DNA of 64,000 nucleotides from Serinicoccus chungangensis (GCF_006337125.1 NZ_CP040887.1:1364001-1428000); one strand, 5' to 3'; positions 8,196 through 16,300 are shown, numbered from the stretch's first letter. Made by a program: numbers and translations. The notes: generated from the letters alone by a model not told the origin.

Positions 8196-8969
8196 TCAGC
8201 TCTGGTCGGCGCTGCGACGACGGGCCAGGATCAGCGCGCCACCGAGCAGGGCGGCGCCACCGGCAGCGGCGAGCGCGATGTTCTGGCCGCCGACGGCGAC
8301 CTCACCGGTGCCGACGCCACCACCGGGCATCTCACCCATCTGCGCCGCCTGCACGACGCCGCACAGGGCGGGGTCGGTCGCCTCACCGGGCAGCGAGGGG
8401 TCCAGGTCGGACATGCCGCGGTCGCCCTCGTCGTAGGCACCGCTGCCGTCGTGGTCCACACCGTGGACGACGACGACGGCCTCGTTGTTCATGAGCGCGT
8501 CCGCGGTCTCCTGGTCGACCTCGATGCTCTGGCGCTCGTAGCTGACGGCGTCACCGACGCCGAAGCGGTCGATCGCGAGGCCCGAGTCCGGGCTGGTGTC
8601 GCCCTCCGTCGTGAGCGACACCTTGATGCCGCCGTAGGCCGGGGCGCCCTCGGTGGTGGTGAGGAAGCCGTCGCCGTCCGCGTCGTCCTCGGCGGTCGGG
8701 CACGCGTTGCGCGCATCCGGCCCGTAGTGGATGTGGGCGGCGTGCGGGGCGTCCGCCAGCAGGCCCTCGTAGGCGAGGCCGAAGTTGATCGTGGTGCCGT
8801 CGATCTCCAGCACCGCGGCACCGAGGCCGGGCGCGTCGTTCAGGGGGACGGGCTGCAGCTCGGCGGCCGCCGCCCCTGCCTCGGAGGACGAGGCCAGGGC
8901 CGGGGCCCCGGCCAGGAGCAGCACGACGCCGGCGGCCGGGACGGCCAACAGCTTGCGGGAAAGACTCAT
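8196..8969 (-). CDS. CHRD-domain surface protein with sortase-like C-terminal signal
   Basis: The 257-residue protein has a signal peptide (MSLSRKLLAVPAAGVVLLLA, ending ALASSS). A CHRD-like domain follows, with LEIDGTTINFGLAYEGL and PHAAHIHYGP. The C-terminus has GGGVGTGEVAVGG, a hydrophobic stretch of about 18 residues and ARRRSADQS, the layout of a cell-wall sorting signal, although not a canonical LPXTG. The adjacent class F sortase fits. ATG 8969 is chosen because AAGGATG lies about 8 bases before it. CHRD domains are extracellular; the function here is unknown. Confidence 0.85.
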   Translation of the reverse strand: MSLSRKLLAVPAAGVVLLLAGAPALASSSEAGAAAAELQPVPLNDAPGLGAAVLEIDGTTINFGLAYEGLLADAPHAAHIHYGPDARNACPTAEDDADGDGFLTTTEGAPAYGGIKVSLTTEGDTSPDSGLAIDRFGVGDAVSYERQSIEVDQETADALMNNEAVVVVHGVDHDGSGAYDEGDRGMSDLDPSLPGEATDPALCGVVQAAQMGEMPGGGVGTGEVAVGGQNIALAAAGGAALLGGALILARRRSADQS

Positions 8970-8998
8970 GGGGACATCCTTGTTCTCGGGCTCCATTC

Positions 8999-9049
8999 TT
9001 CTCACCGCGAGAATGATGGAACGGTGTCGGCCCCACCGATCAGTGGGGC
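8999..9049 (-). promoter_or_regulatory. Inverted repeats in the CHRD gene leader
   Basis: The 347 bases between the CHRD gene start and the cold-shock gene stop hold no gene I can support. Close to the CHRD start are two inverted repeats: TTCTC-ACCGC-GAGAA at 8999-9013 and GCCCCAC-CGATCA-GTGGGGC at 9030-9049. The second would form a stable hairpin in the mRNA leader, or act as an operator or terminator. A further perfect palindrome, TTCTCGCGAGAA, lies at 9281-9292. The stretch 9130-9240 is noticeably AT-rich for this genome and is a likely promoter zone. Confidence 0.4.
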
Positions 9050-9316
9050 TCTCTCACGGACGTGCCCCCCGATGATGTGCCACTTCTGCGTGAACGCGCC
9101 TGGAGAAGATCGTCGAATCCCTGTGATGATTCGCACGTCGACACTGACCATGGCCGAATTATCAGAGCACAAAAAATGTTGTCGCGCTGTCCATCATGCC
9201 TGAATGTTCTCGTCGTTATCAGATCGAGACAAAAGGTGCTGACGATTCACGCCTCGTCGGCGCAACCGCATCTGCAGCATTTCTCGCGAGAAACGGCATA
9301 CCGGCGACGACTCGAG

Positions 9317-10261
9317 TCAGAGCAGCTCGACGCGGTCGGCCTGCGGTCCACGGTCGCTCTGGCGCACCTGGTAGCGCACCCGGTCACCGGGGTAGAGGAT
9401 GTCCCCGTCACGCAGCACCGACACGTGCACGAAGAGGTCCGCGCCACCGCCATCCGGGGTGATGAAGCCGAAGCCTCGGTCCGCGTCGTAGCGCGCGACC
9501 ACGCCTCGGCCGCCGCGGGCCGCGCTGTCGGGGGCCCGCCGCTGTCCGGACCGGGGGCGGGTCTCCGACCTCGAGGGTCCCCGACCCCGTGCCGGTCCGC
9601 CCACGAGGCGCACGTCGCGGGCCTGCGGGCCCCGCTCGCTGTCGACGGTGTCGAAGGCCACCCGATCACCCTCGTCCAGCCCGGGGAGCCCGTCGGGCAG
9701 CGCCCGGGCGTGGACGAAGACATCGGCCCCGCCCGTCTCGGGGGCGATGAAGCCGAAGCCCTTGTCCTCGTCGTACCAGGACACGGTGCCGTCCGCCCCG
9801 TCGGAGGAGCCGCCCATCTGGTCGGCCCCGGGTCCCAGGGGGAGCAGGTGGTCGGCCTGCGGGCCCTTCTCCCCGTCGACGACGAGGAAGGCGACCCGCT
9901 GCCCGTCCGAGACCACGCCGCCGGGCACGATCGCCGAGCTGTGCAGGAAGATCTCGTCGCCCCCGCCGTCGGGAGTGACGAAGCCATACCCCTTGGCCGG
10001 CTCGAACCAGGAGACGGTGCCGAGCAGGCCCAGGGGAGAGTCCGCGGACTGGTCGGCGATCACCCTGACGCCGCGTGCCTGCGGGCCCCGGTCGCCCTCA
10101 CCGATCTCGAACTCGACCACCTGCCCCTCCCGGAGCACCTTCGTCGCGTCACCGCTGACGATCTCCGACGCATGGACGTAGAGGTCCTCCGACTCCGGCC
10201 CGAGGGCGATGAAGCCGAAGCCTCGGTCGGTGTCGAACCAGCGGACGGTTCCTTCGGTCAC
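9317..10261 (-). CDS. Protein with four tandem cold-shock domains
   Basis: The 314-residue protein contains four cold-shock (OB-fold) domains, at roughly residues 1-68, 79-143, 157-222 and 250-314. Each has RNP-1-like and RNP-2-like motifs: WFDTDRGFGFI/LYVHASEI, WFEPAKGYGFV/IFLHSSAI, WYDEDKGFGFI/VFVHARAL and RYDADRGFGFI/LFVHVSVL. Each repeat ends with a GPQA(R/D) motif. An Arg/Ser-rich linker separates domains 3 and 4. Bacterial cold-shock proteins are usually a single domain of about 67 residues that binds single-stranded RNA or DNA. Start GTG 10261 has AAGGAG seven bases upstream. Single-stranded nucleic acid binding is the safe prediction. Confidence 0.92.
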   Translation of the reverse strand: MTEGTVRWFDTDRGFGFIALGPESEDLYVHASEIVSGDATKVLREGQVVEFEIGEGDRGPQARGVRVIADQSADSPLGLLGTVSWFEPAKGYGFVTPDGGGDEIFLHSSAIVPGGVVSDGQRVAFLVVDGEKGPQADHLLPLGPGADQMGGSSDGADGTVSWYDEDKGFGFIAPETGGADVFVHARALPDGLPGLDEGDRVAFDTVDSERGPQARDVRLVGGPARGRGPSRSETRPRSGQRRAPDSAARGGRGVVARYDADRGFGFITPDGGGADLFVHVSVLRDGDILYPGDRVRYQVRQSDRGPQADRVELL

Positions 10262-10364
10262 GGCTGACTCCTTGTCGACGGGCCGATCGATGTCCCCCCA
10301 GTGTCCCCGACGACCGGCCCCGTGGCGATGGCACCCCGAGCATCTGCACCGACACGTCCACGTC

Positions 10365-11114
10365 TCAGGACTCGGGCGGTGCCTGCGCCACGACGAGCCA
10401 CCCGCGTCCGGGGGCGTAGGGGAGGTCCCGGACCTCGCTGCCTGCAAAGCCTGCGCGGGCGAGCGAGGAGAGCAGATCGTCCCGGCCGCGGAAGCGCAAG
10501 GTGGTGGTGGAGTCGATGCGTTCCCCGTCGGCCCGGAAGATCGTGGGGGAGTCGAACGTCACGAGCTTTCCGTCCACCGCCGTGACCTGCACCCAGTCCT
10601 CGACGGGCCCCTCGCCCTCGACGTCGACGACCTGATGGCTGGCCTCCTTCGTCCACCGTTCCCAGGCGCGGTCGGCGGGCACCCGCGTCTCGAACGCCAG
10701 GCGGCCACCGGGTCGCAGGCAGGTCCGGATCGAGCCCAGGGTGGCCAGCCACTCCTCGTCGCCGAGGAAGACCTGCGCGACGTTCGCGCTCATGGTGGCG
10801 AGGTCGTAGCGCCCACGCTGGTCCGGGCGCGCGGCCACGTCCTCCACGGTGCCGACGACCCACTCGACCCGCTCCGCGCCCGTCTTGGCCCGTGCGACCG
10901 TCACGGAGGCTCCAGCGGGGTCGACCCCCAGGACCTCGACGCCCTGCGCCGCGAGCCGACAGGCCAAGGTCCCGGTCCCGCAGCCCACGTCCAGGACGGC
11001 GTCGACGCCGAACTCCCGGACGAGGTCGACGTAGGTGTCCAGGTCGCTGCGGTCAGGGTCGAGAGGGTCGTAGACCCGGGCCACGCGGGGGTGGGAGAAG
11101 AGAGCGTCCGGCAC
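10365..11114 (-). CDS. Class I SAM-dependent methyltransferase
   Basis: The 249-residue protein has motif I VLDVGCGTGTLACRLA, then VLGVDPAG (acidic ribose-binding position) and CLRPGGRLAFET (post-motif). The layout is that of a small-molecule methyltransferase of the UbiE/type-11 kind. The substrate is unknown. The GTG at 11114 gives VPDALFSHPRVARVYD, the usual start for this family. It is downstream of the OhrR-like regulator on the same strand with a gap of 65 bases. Confidence 0.85.
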   Translation of the reverse strand: MPDALFSHPRVARVYDPLDPDRSDLDTYVDLVREFGVDAVLDVGCGTGTLACRLAAQGVEVLGVDPAGASVTVARAKTGAERVEWVVGTVEDVAARPDQRGRYDLATMSANVAQVFLGDEEWLATLGSIRTCLRPGGRLAFETRVPADRAWERWTKEASHQVVDVEGEGPVEDWVQVTAVDGKLVTFDSPTIFRADGERIDSTTTLRFRGRDDLLSSLARAGFAGSEVRDLPYAPGRGWLVVAQAPPES

Positions 11115-11179
11115 AGGGCGCAGGCTAGACGGCGCGCGACGCGGGAGCGACCGGTTTCCCGGTCGAGCGGTCGGCTGGC

Positions 11180-11665
11180 TCAGCCGGCCGTCGCCCTGGC
11201 GCTCGCGCTGATGAGGCGGTGCAGGACGTCCCGCAGGCCCTCGAGCTCCTCCTGGCTCATGCCGAGCCTGGCGACGATGCCTTCGGGGATCCGCTCGGCG
11301 TCGGCGCGGATCTCTCGACCTCGTGGTGTGAGGGAGATGTCCAGCGTCCGCTCGTCGCCGTGGCGCCGCTCGCGGGTGATGAGACCGTGCGCCTCGAGCC
11401 GACGGAGCAGGGGGGACAAGGTGGCGGGCTCCAGGCTCAGCCGGCGGCTGAGCTGGACCACGCTGAGCGGTGTCTCCTCCCACAGCGCGAGCATGACGAG
11501 GTACTGCGGGTGGGTGATGCCGAGGGGGTCGAGGAAGGGTCGGTAGAGCGCGATGACGTTGCGTGAGGCGACGGCCAGGGCGAAGCAGACCTGCTGGTCC
11601 AGGGCGAGCGGGTCCTCGCCCGTCCGCTCGGGTGGCGGCTCGTGAGCTGACGTCATGGATGACAC
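11180..11665 (-). CDS. MarR-family regulator resembling OhrR
   Basis: The winged-helix protein has 161 residues, or 158 if ATG 11656 is the start. LDQQVCFALAVASRN aligns with the OhrR peroxide-sensing region, and Cys27 is at the reactive position. THPQYLVMLALWE and a wing with RRHGDERTL follow. OhrR proteins repress ohr genes until oxidised by organic peroxides. No ohr gene is adjacent; the divergent neighbour is a 67-residue basic protein. An inverted repeat just upstream is a candidate autoregulatory operator. Confidence 0.85.
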   Translation of the reverse strand: MSSMTSAHEPPPERTGEDPLALDQQVCFALAVASRNVIALYRPFLDPLGITHPQYLVMLALWEETPLSVVQLSRRLSLEPATLSPLLRRLEAHGLITRERRHGDERTLDISLTPRGREIRADAERIPEGIVARLGMSQEELEGLRDVLHRLISASARATAG

Positions 11666-11673
11666 GGTAACCG

Positions 11674-11706
11674 ACCTGAACAGGTACGGTGTGCACGAAC
11701 TGTTCG
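11674..11706. promoter_or_regulatory. Candidate operator for the OhrR-like regulator
   Basis: ACCTG-AA-CAGGT at 11674-11685 is a perfect inverted repeat. CGAAC-T-GTTCG at 11696-11706 is a second one. The half-sites GAACAG and CTGTTC also pair across the pair of sites. They lie between the divergent regulator and small-protein genes, overlapping the region where both promoters must be. Confidence 0.55.
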
Positions 11707-11729
11707 CCTACTAATGATACGGGGTCTGC

Positions 11730-11933
11730 GTGAGCACGAGGTTCGAGACCGAGGGCCTGTCCCTGTGGTACCGCTTCACCTGGCGGGTGAAGTACACGTT
11801 GCTCATCTTCTTCGGACCGCCCCGACTGGACCCTCGCCAGGACCCTCAGACCCGGATGGAGCAGGCCCGTGCCGCGAAGGTCGCGGAGGCGCGGGCGGCA
11901 CGGCGGGCCGAGGGGGACAGCGGCACGGCATAG
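11730..11933 (+). CDS. Small basic protein with one hydrophobic segment
   Basis: The 67-residue product starts at GTG 11730. It has a hydrophobic segment (YTLLIFFGPPRLDP) after an aromatic basic N-terminus, then a charged Ala/Arg/Glu-rich helix. Similar small proteins with an FGP-LDP-like motif occur in actinobacteria without known function. It is divergent from the OhrR-like regulator and may be its target. Confidence 0.5.
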   Translation: MSTRFETEGLSLWYRFTWRVKYTLLIFFGPPRLDPRQDPQTRMEQARAAKVAEARAARRAEGDSGTA

Positions 11934-12023
11934 CGACGGCTCCTGCACCCGTGGGAGCGTGCCCGAGCTGCGGCATCCGGCGGCGGAGATGAGGCCGCCC
12001 TGGGTGGTGGCACGATCCTCGTC

Positions 12024-12623
12024 ATGGGGATGACCGAGGTGCTGGACCTGAGCCCGGCCCGCTGGCTGCTGGAGGACCTCGCGCCGTGGGACCGGCTGGT
12101 CGGCTTCGGGCCCAGCGGGTTCGAGGCCTACGCGCGGCTTCGTCTGATCCCCGACCCCGAGCACCCGGATCAGTCCGAGAGCGCGCGCGGCGCGTCGAAG
12201 GAGGGGTCCGACCTTTCAGCCCTGCGCAGGCTTTTGAACCAGCTGGTGCCTCATACCACCACCCCGGGGCATGGGTACTTCTGCTTCTGGGATGGCTACA
12301 CGGGGGCTGTCGAGGACATGGACGTCGACTGCCCTCCGGTGCGCAGGAGTGTGATGGTGGGAGCGCCCTTGGTCCGCGTGCCGCACCGGGAGTACTACCT
12401 GTTCGAAGGACCGCTGGAGGCGATTCACGAATGGGGAGCGGGAGAGCTGCTGCCTGCTTTCGTCTGGCCCGAAGACCGGGCCTGGTGCACCGCGGCGGAC
12501 GTCGATCAGCACTGGGTGGGCGTCGGTGCCAGCGAGCCCGCTCTGCAAGGCCTGCTCGCCTCACTCGATCTCGACGTCGTGCGGGCCGACCCGACCGAGC
12601 CGCAACCGTTCTACCTGCGGTGA
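12024..12623 (+). CDS. Conserved hypothetical protein
   Basis: The 199-residue soluble protein contains TTTPGHGYFCFWDGY, VPHREYYLFEGPLE and FVWPEDRAWCTAADVD in order. I have the impression of a common actinobacterial hypothetical family but cannot name it. The sequence is rich in Trp, Tyr and acidic residues and has no membrane segment. ATG 12024 and ATG 12030 are both possible starts. About 110 bases separate it from the next gene. Confidence 0.6.
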   Translation: MGMTEVLDLSPARWLLEDLAPWDRLVGFGPSGFEAYARLRLIPDPEHPDQSESARGASKEGSDLSALRRLLNQLVPHTTTPGHGYFCFWDGYTGAVEDMDVDCPPVRRSVMVGAPLVRVPHREYYLFEGPLEAIHEWGAGELLPAFVWPEDRAWCTAADVDQHWVGVGASEPALQGLLASLDLDVVRADPTEPQPFYLR

Positions 12624-12732
12624 ACGTCGGGCGCGGCCGGCGACGCGACCAGCGCGGCGGCTTGGTGAACCCCGGATGGCAGGGGACGGTCTGTCCGGCA
12701 AGGGAGCGCCGGGTGGGTGGTGTAATCGAGGC

Positions 12733-13642
12733 ATGCGCATCTTCTTCACGGGGGGGGGGGGGTAGTGGCAAGGCCGGCAGGCACGTCGCTCCCTACCTGG
12801 CCGCGCAGGGTCATCAGGTCACCAACGCCGACCTCGTCCCCCTGAATCATCCAGCCGTCGCCGACCTGAGGGTCGACCTCACCGACACCGGCGAGACCTA
12901 CTCGGCGTTGGCGGGACTGGCCAGGATGGAGGAGCTGGGGCTGGCGACGAAGCCTGCCTACGATGCCGTGGTGCACTTCGCGGCGGTGCCGGCGATCCTG
13001 ATCGCCTCCGACGCACGCACCTACGCGACCAACGTGCTGAGCACGTACAACGTGATCGAGGCCGCGACCCGGTTGGGGATCCACAAGATCGTGTTCGCCT
13101 CCTCGGAGACGACCTACGGCATCTGCTTCGCCCAGGGTGAGCGACGACCGCAGTACGTGCCGGTCGACGAGGACCACCCGACGGTGCCGGAAGACTCCTA
13201 CGCCATGTCGCAGGTGGCCAACGAGGTGACGGCACGCTCCTTCCAGGCTCGCACCGGTGCGGACGTGTACGGCCTGCGGATCAACAACGTCATCGAGCCG
13301 GACGAGTACGCAGAGATGTTTCCCGCCTTCCTGGCCGACCCGTCGCTGAGGCGTCGCAACATCTTCGCCTACATCGACACCCGAGACCTCGGCCAGATGG
13401 TCCAGCGGTGCCTGGAGGTCGACGGGCTCGGCTACGAGGTCTTCAACGTCGCCAACGCGGACATGTCCGTCGTCCTGACGGCCCAGGAGGTCCAGGAGCG
13501 CTTCTACGACGGGGTGACGCTGAACCGTCAGATGGGGCGTGACGAGACGTTCTACTCCATCGACAAGGCCCGCGAGCTCCTCGGATACGCGCCGCAGCAC
13601 TCGTGGCGCGACGTCCTGCCCGCTCCTGATCGAGCGGGCTGA
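12733..13642 (+). CDS. NAD-dependent epimerase/dehydratase broken at a poly-G tract
   Basis: This is an extended short-chain dehydrogenase, the family that modifies nucleotide sugars. Translation from ATG 12733 reads MRIFFTGGGG, then hits TAG at 12763 because of the run of 13 G. The rest reads well in the next frame: GSGKAGRHVAPYLAAQG (Rossmann loop), VVHFAAVPA, IVFASSETTYG, DSYAMSQVANE and FAYIDTRDLGQMV. Twelve G would restore one frame of about 302 residues. The Tyr-x-x-x-Lys motif reads YAMSQ, so the usual catalytic Lys is Gln. Either slippage at the tract makes this gene switchable, or the G count is a sequencing error. Confidence 0.8.
12750..12762 (+). repeat. Homopolymer run of 13 G at the start of the epimerase gene
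   Basis: Thirteen consecutive G cover the codons of the Rossmann glycine loop. The expected motif TGGSG needs six G; twelve would also be in frame, but thirteen is not. I noticed no other homopolymer this long in the window. Confidence 0.9.
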
Positions 13643-13672
13643 CCTCCAGCACGCCGCGGCCGCAGAGTGCGC

Positions 13673-14266
13673 TCATCGGGGTCGTGCGGTGATGGCGCGA
13701 TAGCGGAAGCCGTGCTGGTCGCCATGTTCGAACTCGAGCGCCACTGTCTCTCCGGGCACCAGCTCACGGAGTCCTCTCGACTGGACGCGGCTGAAGTGGA
13801 CCCAGCAGCCACCCGGCGTGTCCGGTGAGTCCACGACGCCCCAGCCTTCGTCGGGGAACCAGTCGCGCACGACGGCCTGGATGGACCAGTCCGTCGGGTG
13901 CTCCGGCGCACGCGCGACGGCGGGCGTCCCGGCGTCGAGCGGCTCAAGCTTGACGAGGTACTGCAGGTCGGTGCCGAGTCCAGTACGTGCGTCGAGGCGT
14001 TCGGTCGGCTGGGTGCTCGGCTCGCTGTGCCGGTCCACGAGCAGGGCCTCTGTGAGCCGCCAGTCCCGACGTAGGTCGAGGGGGTAGAACGCGTCCCATT
14101 CATGCTGGCGTACGACCTGCAGGCTTCCGACCGCTGCGTACGTCATTCCGAGACCAGGATGGGTGAAGTCGGGGGAGTACGGCTCGACGCCTTCGTGGCC
14201 GTCGGCCGTGCGCACGGGGCGGATGGTGCTGGGCTCGAGCAGCAGCAGGCCCGCGCTGGTGTCCAT
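13673..14266 (-). CDS. Hypothetical protein with a C-terminal cold-shock-like domain
   Basis: The 197-residue product has an unrecognised N-terminal region of about 130 residues. The C-terminus, from VVRDWFPDEGWGVVDSPD to CWVHFSRV and PGETVALEFE, follows the cold-shock OB-fold pattern. The N-terminus may be longer than given: the same frame upstream reads DGLHAVGEVTGGDNTYRLQG without a start codon. Further up, another frame reads VQTFPHGIPDDYACP as far as 14490. This suggests a frameshift near 14370-14385 and a true start near 14490. Function unknown. Confidence 0.65.
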   Translation of the reverse strand: MDTSAGLLLLEPSTIRPVRTADGHEGVEPYSPDFTHPGLGMTYAAVGSLQVVRQHEWDAFYPLDLRRDWRLTEALLVDRHSEPSTQPTERLDARTGLGTDLQYLVKLEPLDAGTPAVARAPEHPTDWSIQAVVRDWFPDEGWGVVDSPDTPGGCWVHFSRVQSRGLRELVPGETVALEFEHGDQHGFRYRAITARPR

Positions 14267-14583
14267 GACGGCGGCCTGCCGCCACGTCGCGACAACCTGG
14301 CCTTGCAGCCGGTAGGTGTTGTCGCCGCCGGTGACCTCACCGACGGCGTGAAGACCGTCGTTGCCGTCGTCTGCTGCCGGTACGAAAGAGGTGCAGGACA
14401 GGCGTAGTCGTCTGGTATGCCGTGCGGAAAGGTCTGGACGGCGTCACCAGAGCTCACGGGGCAGGTTCGCTCTCCTTGCCGTCGAGCCACAGGGTGTCGG
14501 AGTCGTCGCGATGGGTGCCGCCGGAGCCGACGTGTCTTATGCCTACTGGGCGGACCGCCGACCCGCAGGTGGATACTGAGCGC

Positions 14584-14955
14584 GTGACCTTGCCGGTGTG
14601 GTTCCAGCGGATCGAGAGCGCCGCCATCGTCGTGCTGGTCGTCGTCGCGTTCGTCCAGTCGGGCTTCGCCTGGTGGTGGCTCGTCGCGGTCTTCCTGCTC
14701 TGGGATCTCTCGATGCTCGGCTACGTCGCCTCACCCAGAGTCGGCGCGATCAGCTACAACGTCGGCCACAGCTATGTGGGTCCAGCCGCGCTGCTCGCTT
14801 TCTCCTGGCTGGCCGGAGGTGACGCTCGGTGGGCCGTGTTCGTCGCCTTGACGTGGGCGTTCCACATCGCCGTCGACCGCCTCCTCGGCTACGGGCTCAA
14901 GTTCACCGACCGCTTCACCCACACCCACCTCGGCGAGGTCGGCACGAAGCGCTGA
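14584..14955 (+). CDS. DUF4260 family membrane protein
   Basis: The 123-residue protein has about four membrane segments. The motifs ISYNVGHSYVGPAALLAFSW and ALTWAFHIAVDRLLGYGLK match DUF4260. GTG 14584 gives VTLPVWFQRIESAAIVV, the natural N-terminus. The family has no established function. The 317 bases upstream (14267-14583) hold only the likely 5' extension of the divergent gene. Confidence 0.8.
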   Translation: MTLPVWFQRIESAAIVVLVVVAFVQSGFAWWWLVAVFLLWDLSMLGYVASPRVGAISYNVGHSYVGPAALLAFSWLAGGDARWAVFVALTWAFHIAVDRLLGYGLKFTDRFTHTHLGEVGTKR

Positions 14956-15029
14956 GGTCGCGGCGCATGTGCCGCGGCCCACGCGCGCTCGCTGTCAGGT
15001 TTGCCCGAGGTCGTTGCGTAATGCCGTAG

Positions 15030-15054
15030 GGGACTGCTGCACCGATAGGTGACA
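15030..15054 (+). repeat. IS terminal inverted repeat (left in window)
   Basis: This 25-base terminal repeat is identical to the reverse complement of 16301-16325. It is the 3' end of the element relative to its transposase genes. Confidence 0.95.
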
Positions 15055-15062
15055 GTGGTTAG

Positions 15063-15965
15063 TCACGCAGCCTGGTTGGCTGGTGTGGTCATGATGGTCT
15101 CGTACTCGATGGGGGTCAATCGGCCGAGGGCGTCCTGGCGTCGGCGGCGGTGGTAGGTGCGTTCGATCCAGGTGACGATCGCGATGCGCAGGTCGTGCCG
15201 GGTGGCCCAGGGTCGGCGGTCCAAGACGTTCTTCTGGAGCAGGGCGAAGAAGGATTCCATGGCGGCGTTGTCACCGGCGGCACCGACGCGGCCCATGGAG
15301 CCGACCATGCCGTGGTGCTTGAGGGCGTGGACGAGTTTCCGGCTACGGAATTGGGATCCTCGATCGGTGTGAACCACGCACCCGGTCACGTTTCCGCGGC
15401 GGGTGACGGCGTTGCTCAGGGCGGTGACGGCGATCCGGGACTTCATCCTGGAGTCGATGGAGTAGCCCACGATCCGGTTGGAGTACACGTCCTTGAACGC
15501 GCAGAGGTAGAGCTTGCCCTCACCGGTCCAGTGCTCGGTGATGTCGCCGACCCACAGCTCGTTCGGTGCCGTGGCGGTGAACGCGTGCCGGGTCCGGCCG
15601 TGCTTGTCGGTCACAGCGCACCGGTCCTCATGAACGGGCGGGCCGGGCTTCTTCCCGTTCTTGCCGCGCTTCTTGCCGAACGCTGACCACCAGCCGTTGT
15701 CCGAGCACAACCGCCACGCCGTCCGCTCGCTCATCACCTGGCCGGCCTCGCGGGCTTCGTCGGCCAGGAACCGGTAGCCGAACTCGGGGTCGTCGCGGTG
15801 GGCATCGAACAGGGCGTTCGCGCGGTGCGCCGCGGCGAGGTCGGCATCGGTGACCGGGTTGGCCAGCCACCGGTAGTACGGCTGTCGAGCGATCTTGAGC
15901 ACCCGGCACGTCACCGTGACGGGGATCCCGTCAGCGGCCAGCTCGCGGACGAGCGGGTAGCTCAT
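15063..15965 (-). CDS. IS3-family transposase OrfB (DDE integrase domain)
   Basis: The 300-residue protein has an HTH_21-like N-terminus (IARQPYYRWLANP) followed by an rve integrase core. The DDE residues are visible: the first Asp in VGDITEHWT, the second in CVVHTDRGSQF, and the Glu in GDNAAMESFFALLQKN, with a downstream Arg/Lys. The ATG at 15965 overlaps the orfA stop. GGGAAAATGAG at the junction offers an A-rich slippery site, so an OrfAB fusion by -1 frameshifting is plausible, as in other IS3 elements. It looks intact and probably active. Confidence 0.95.
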   Translation of the reverse strand: MSYPLVRELAADGIPVTVTCRVLKIARQPYYRWLANPVTDADLAAAHRANALFDAHRDDPEFGYRFLADEAREAGQVMSERTAWRLCSDNGWWSAFGKKRGKNGKKPGPPVHEDRCAVTDKHGRTRHAFTATAPNELWVGDITEHWTGEGKLYLCAFKDVYSNRIVGYSIDSRMKSRIAVTALSNAVTRRGNVTGCVVHTDRGSQFRSRKLVHALKHHGMVGSMGRVGAAGDNAAMESFFALLQKNVLDRRPWATRHDLRIAIVTWIERTYHRRRRQDALGRLTPIEYETIMTTPANQAA

Positions 15966-16264
15966 TTTCCCGGCAGGTGCGCCTGGGAGAAGTAGGCAGC
16001 CGCGCGTCGCAGGACCTCGTTCTCCTGCTCGAGAAGGCGGATCCGCTTCTTGGCCTCGCGCAGCTCTGCGGAGGCGGCCGCGGTGGTGGCCGGCTGGTCA
16101 CCGTCCTGCTCCTCGGCCTTCTTCATCCACGCGTACAACGTCGTGAAGTGGATCCCGAAGTCCTTGGCGATCTGGTCGAGGCCGACACCGGGCTCACGGT
16201 TCCGAGCGACCCGGACGACATCGTCACGGAACTCCTGGGGGTAGGGCTTGGTCACGGTGAACAT
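15962..16264 (-). CDS. IS3-family transposase OrfA (helix-turn-helix)
   Basis: The 100-residue protein has a DNA-binding HTH: YPQEFRDDVVRVARNREPG, then IAKDFGIHFTTLYAWMKKAE. It is followed by a leucine-zipper-like coiled coil (AKKRIRLLEQENEVLRRAA), the standard OrfA layout. It binds the terminal repeats and pairs with OrfB. The start at 16264 is about 37 bases inside the right repeat. Confidence 0.95.
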   Translation of the reverse strand: MFTVTKPYPQEFRDDVVRVARNREPGVGLDQIAKDFGIHFTTLYAWMKKAEEQDGDQPATTAAASAELREAKKRIRLLEQENEVLRRAAAYFSQAHLPGK

Positions 16265-16300
16265 CCTTCCAGCCCAGCCCGAGGACTAGGCAGATCAGAT

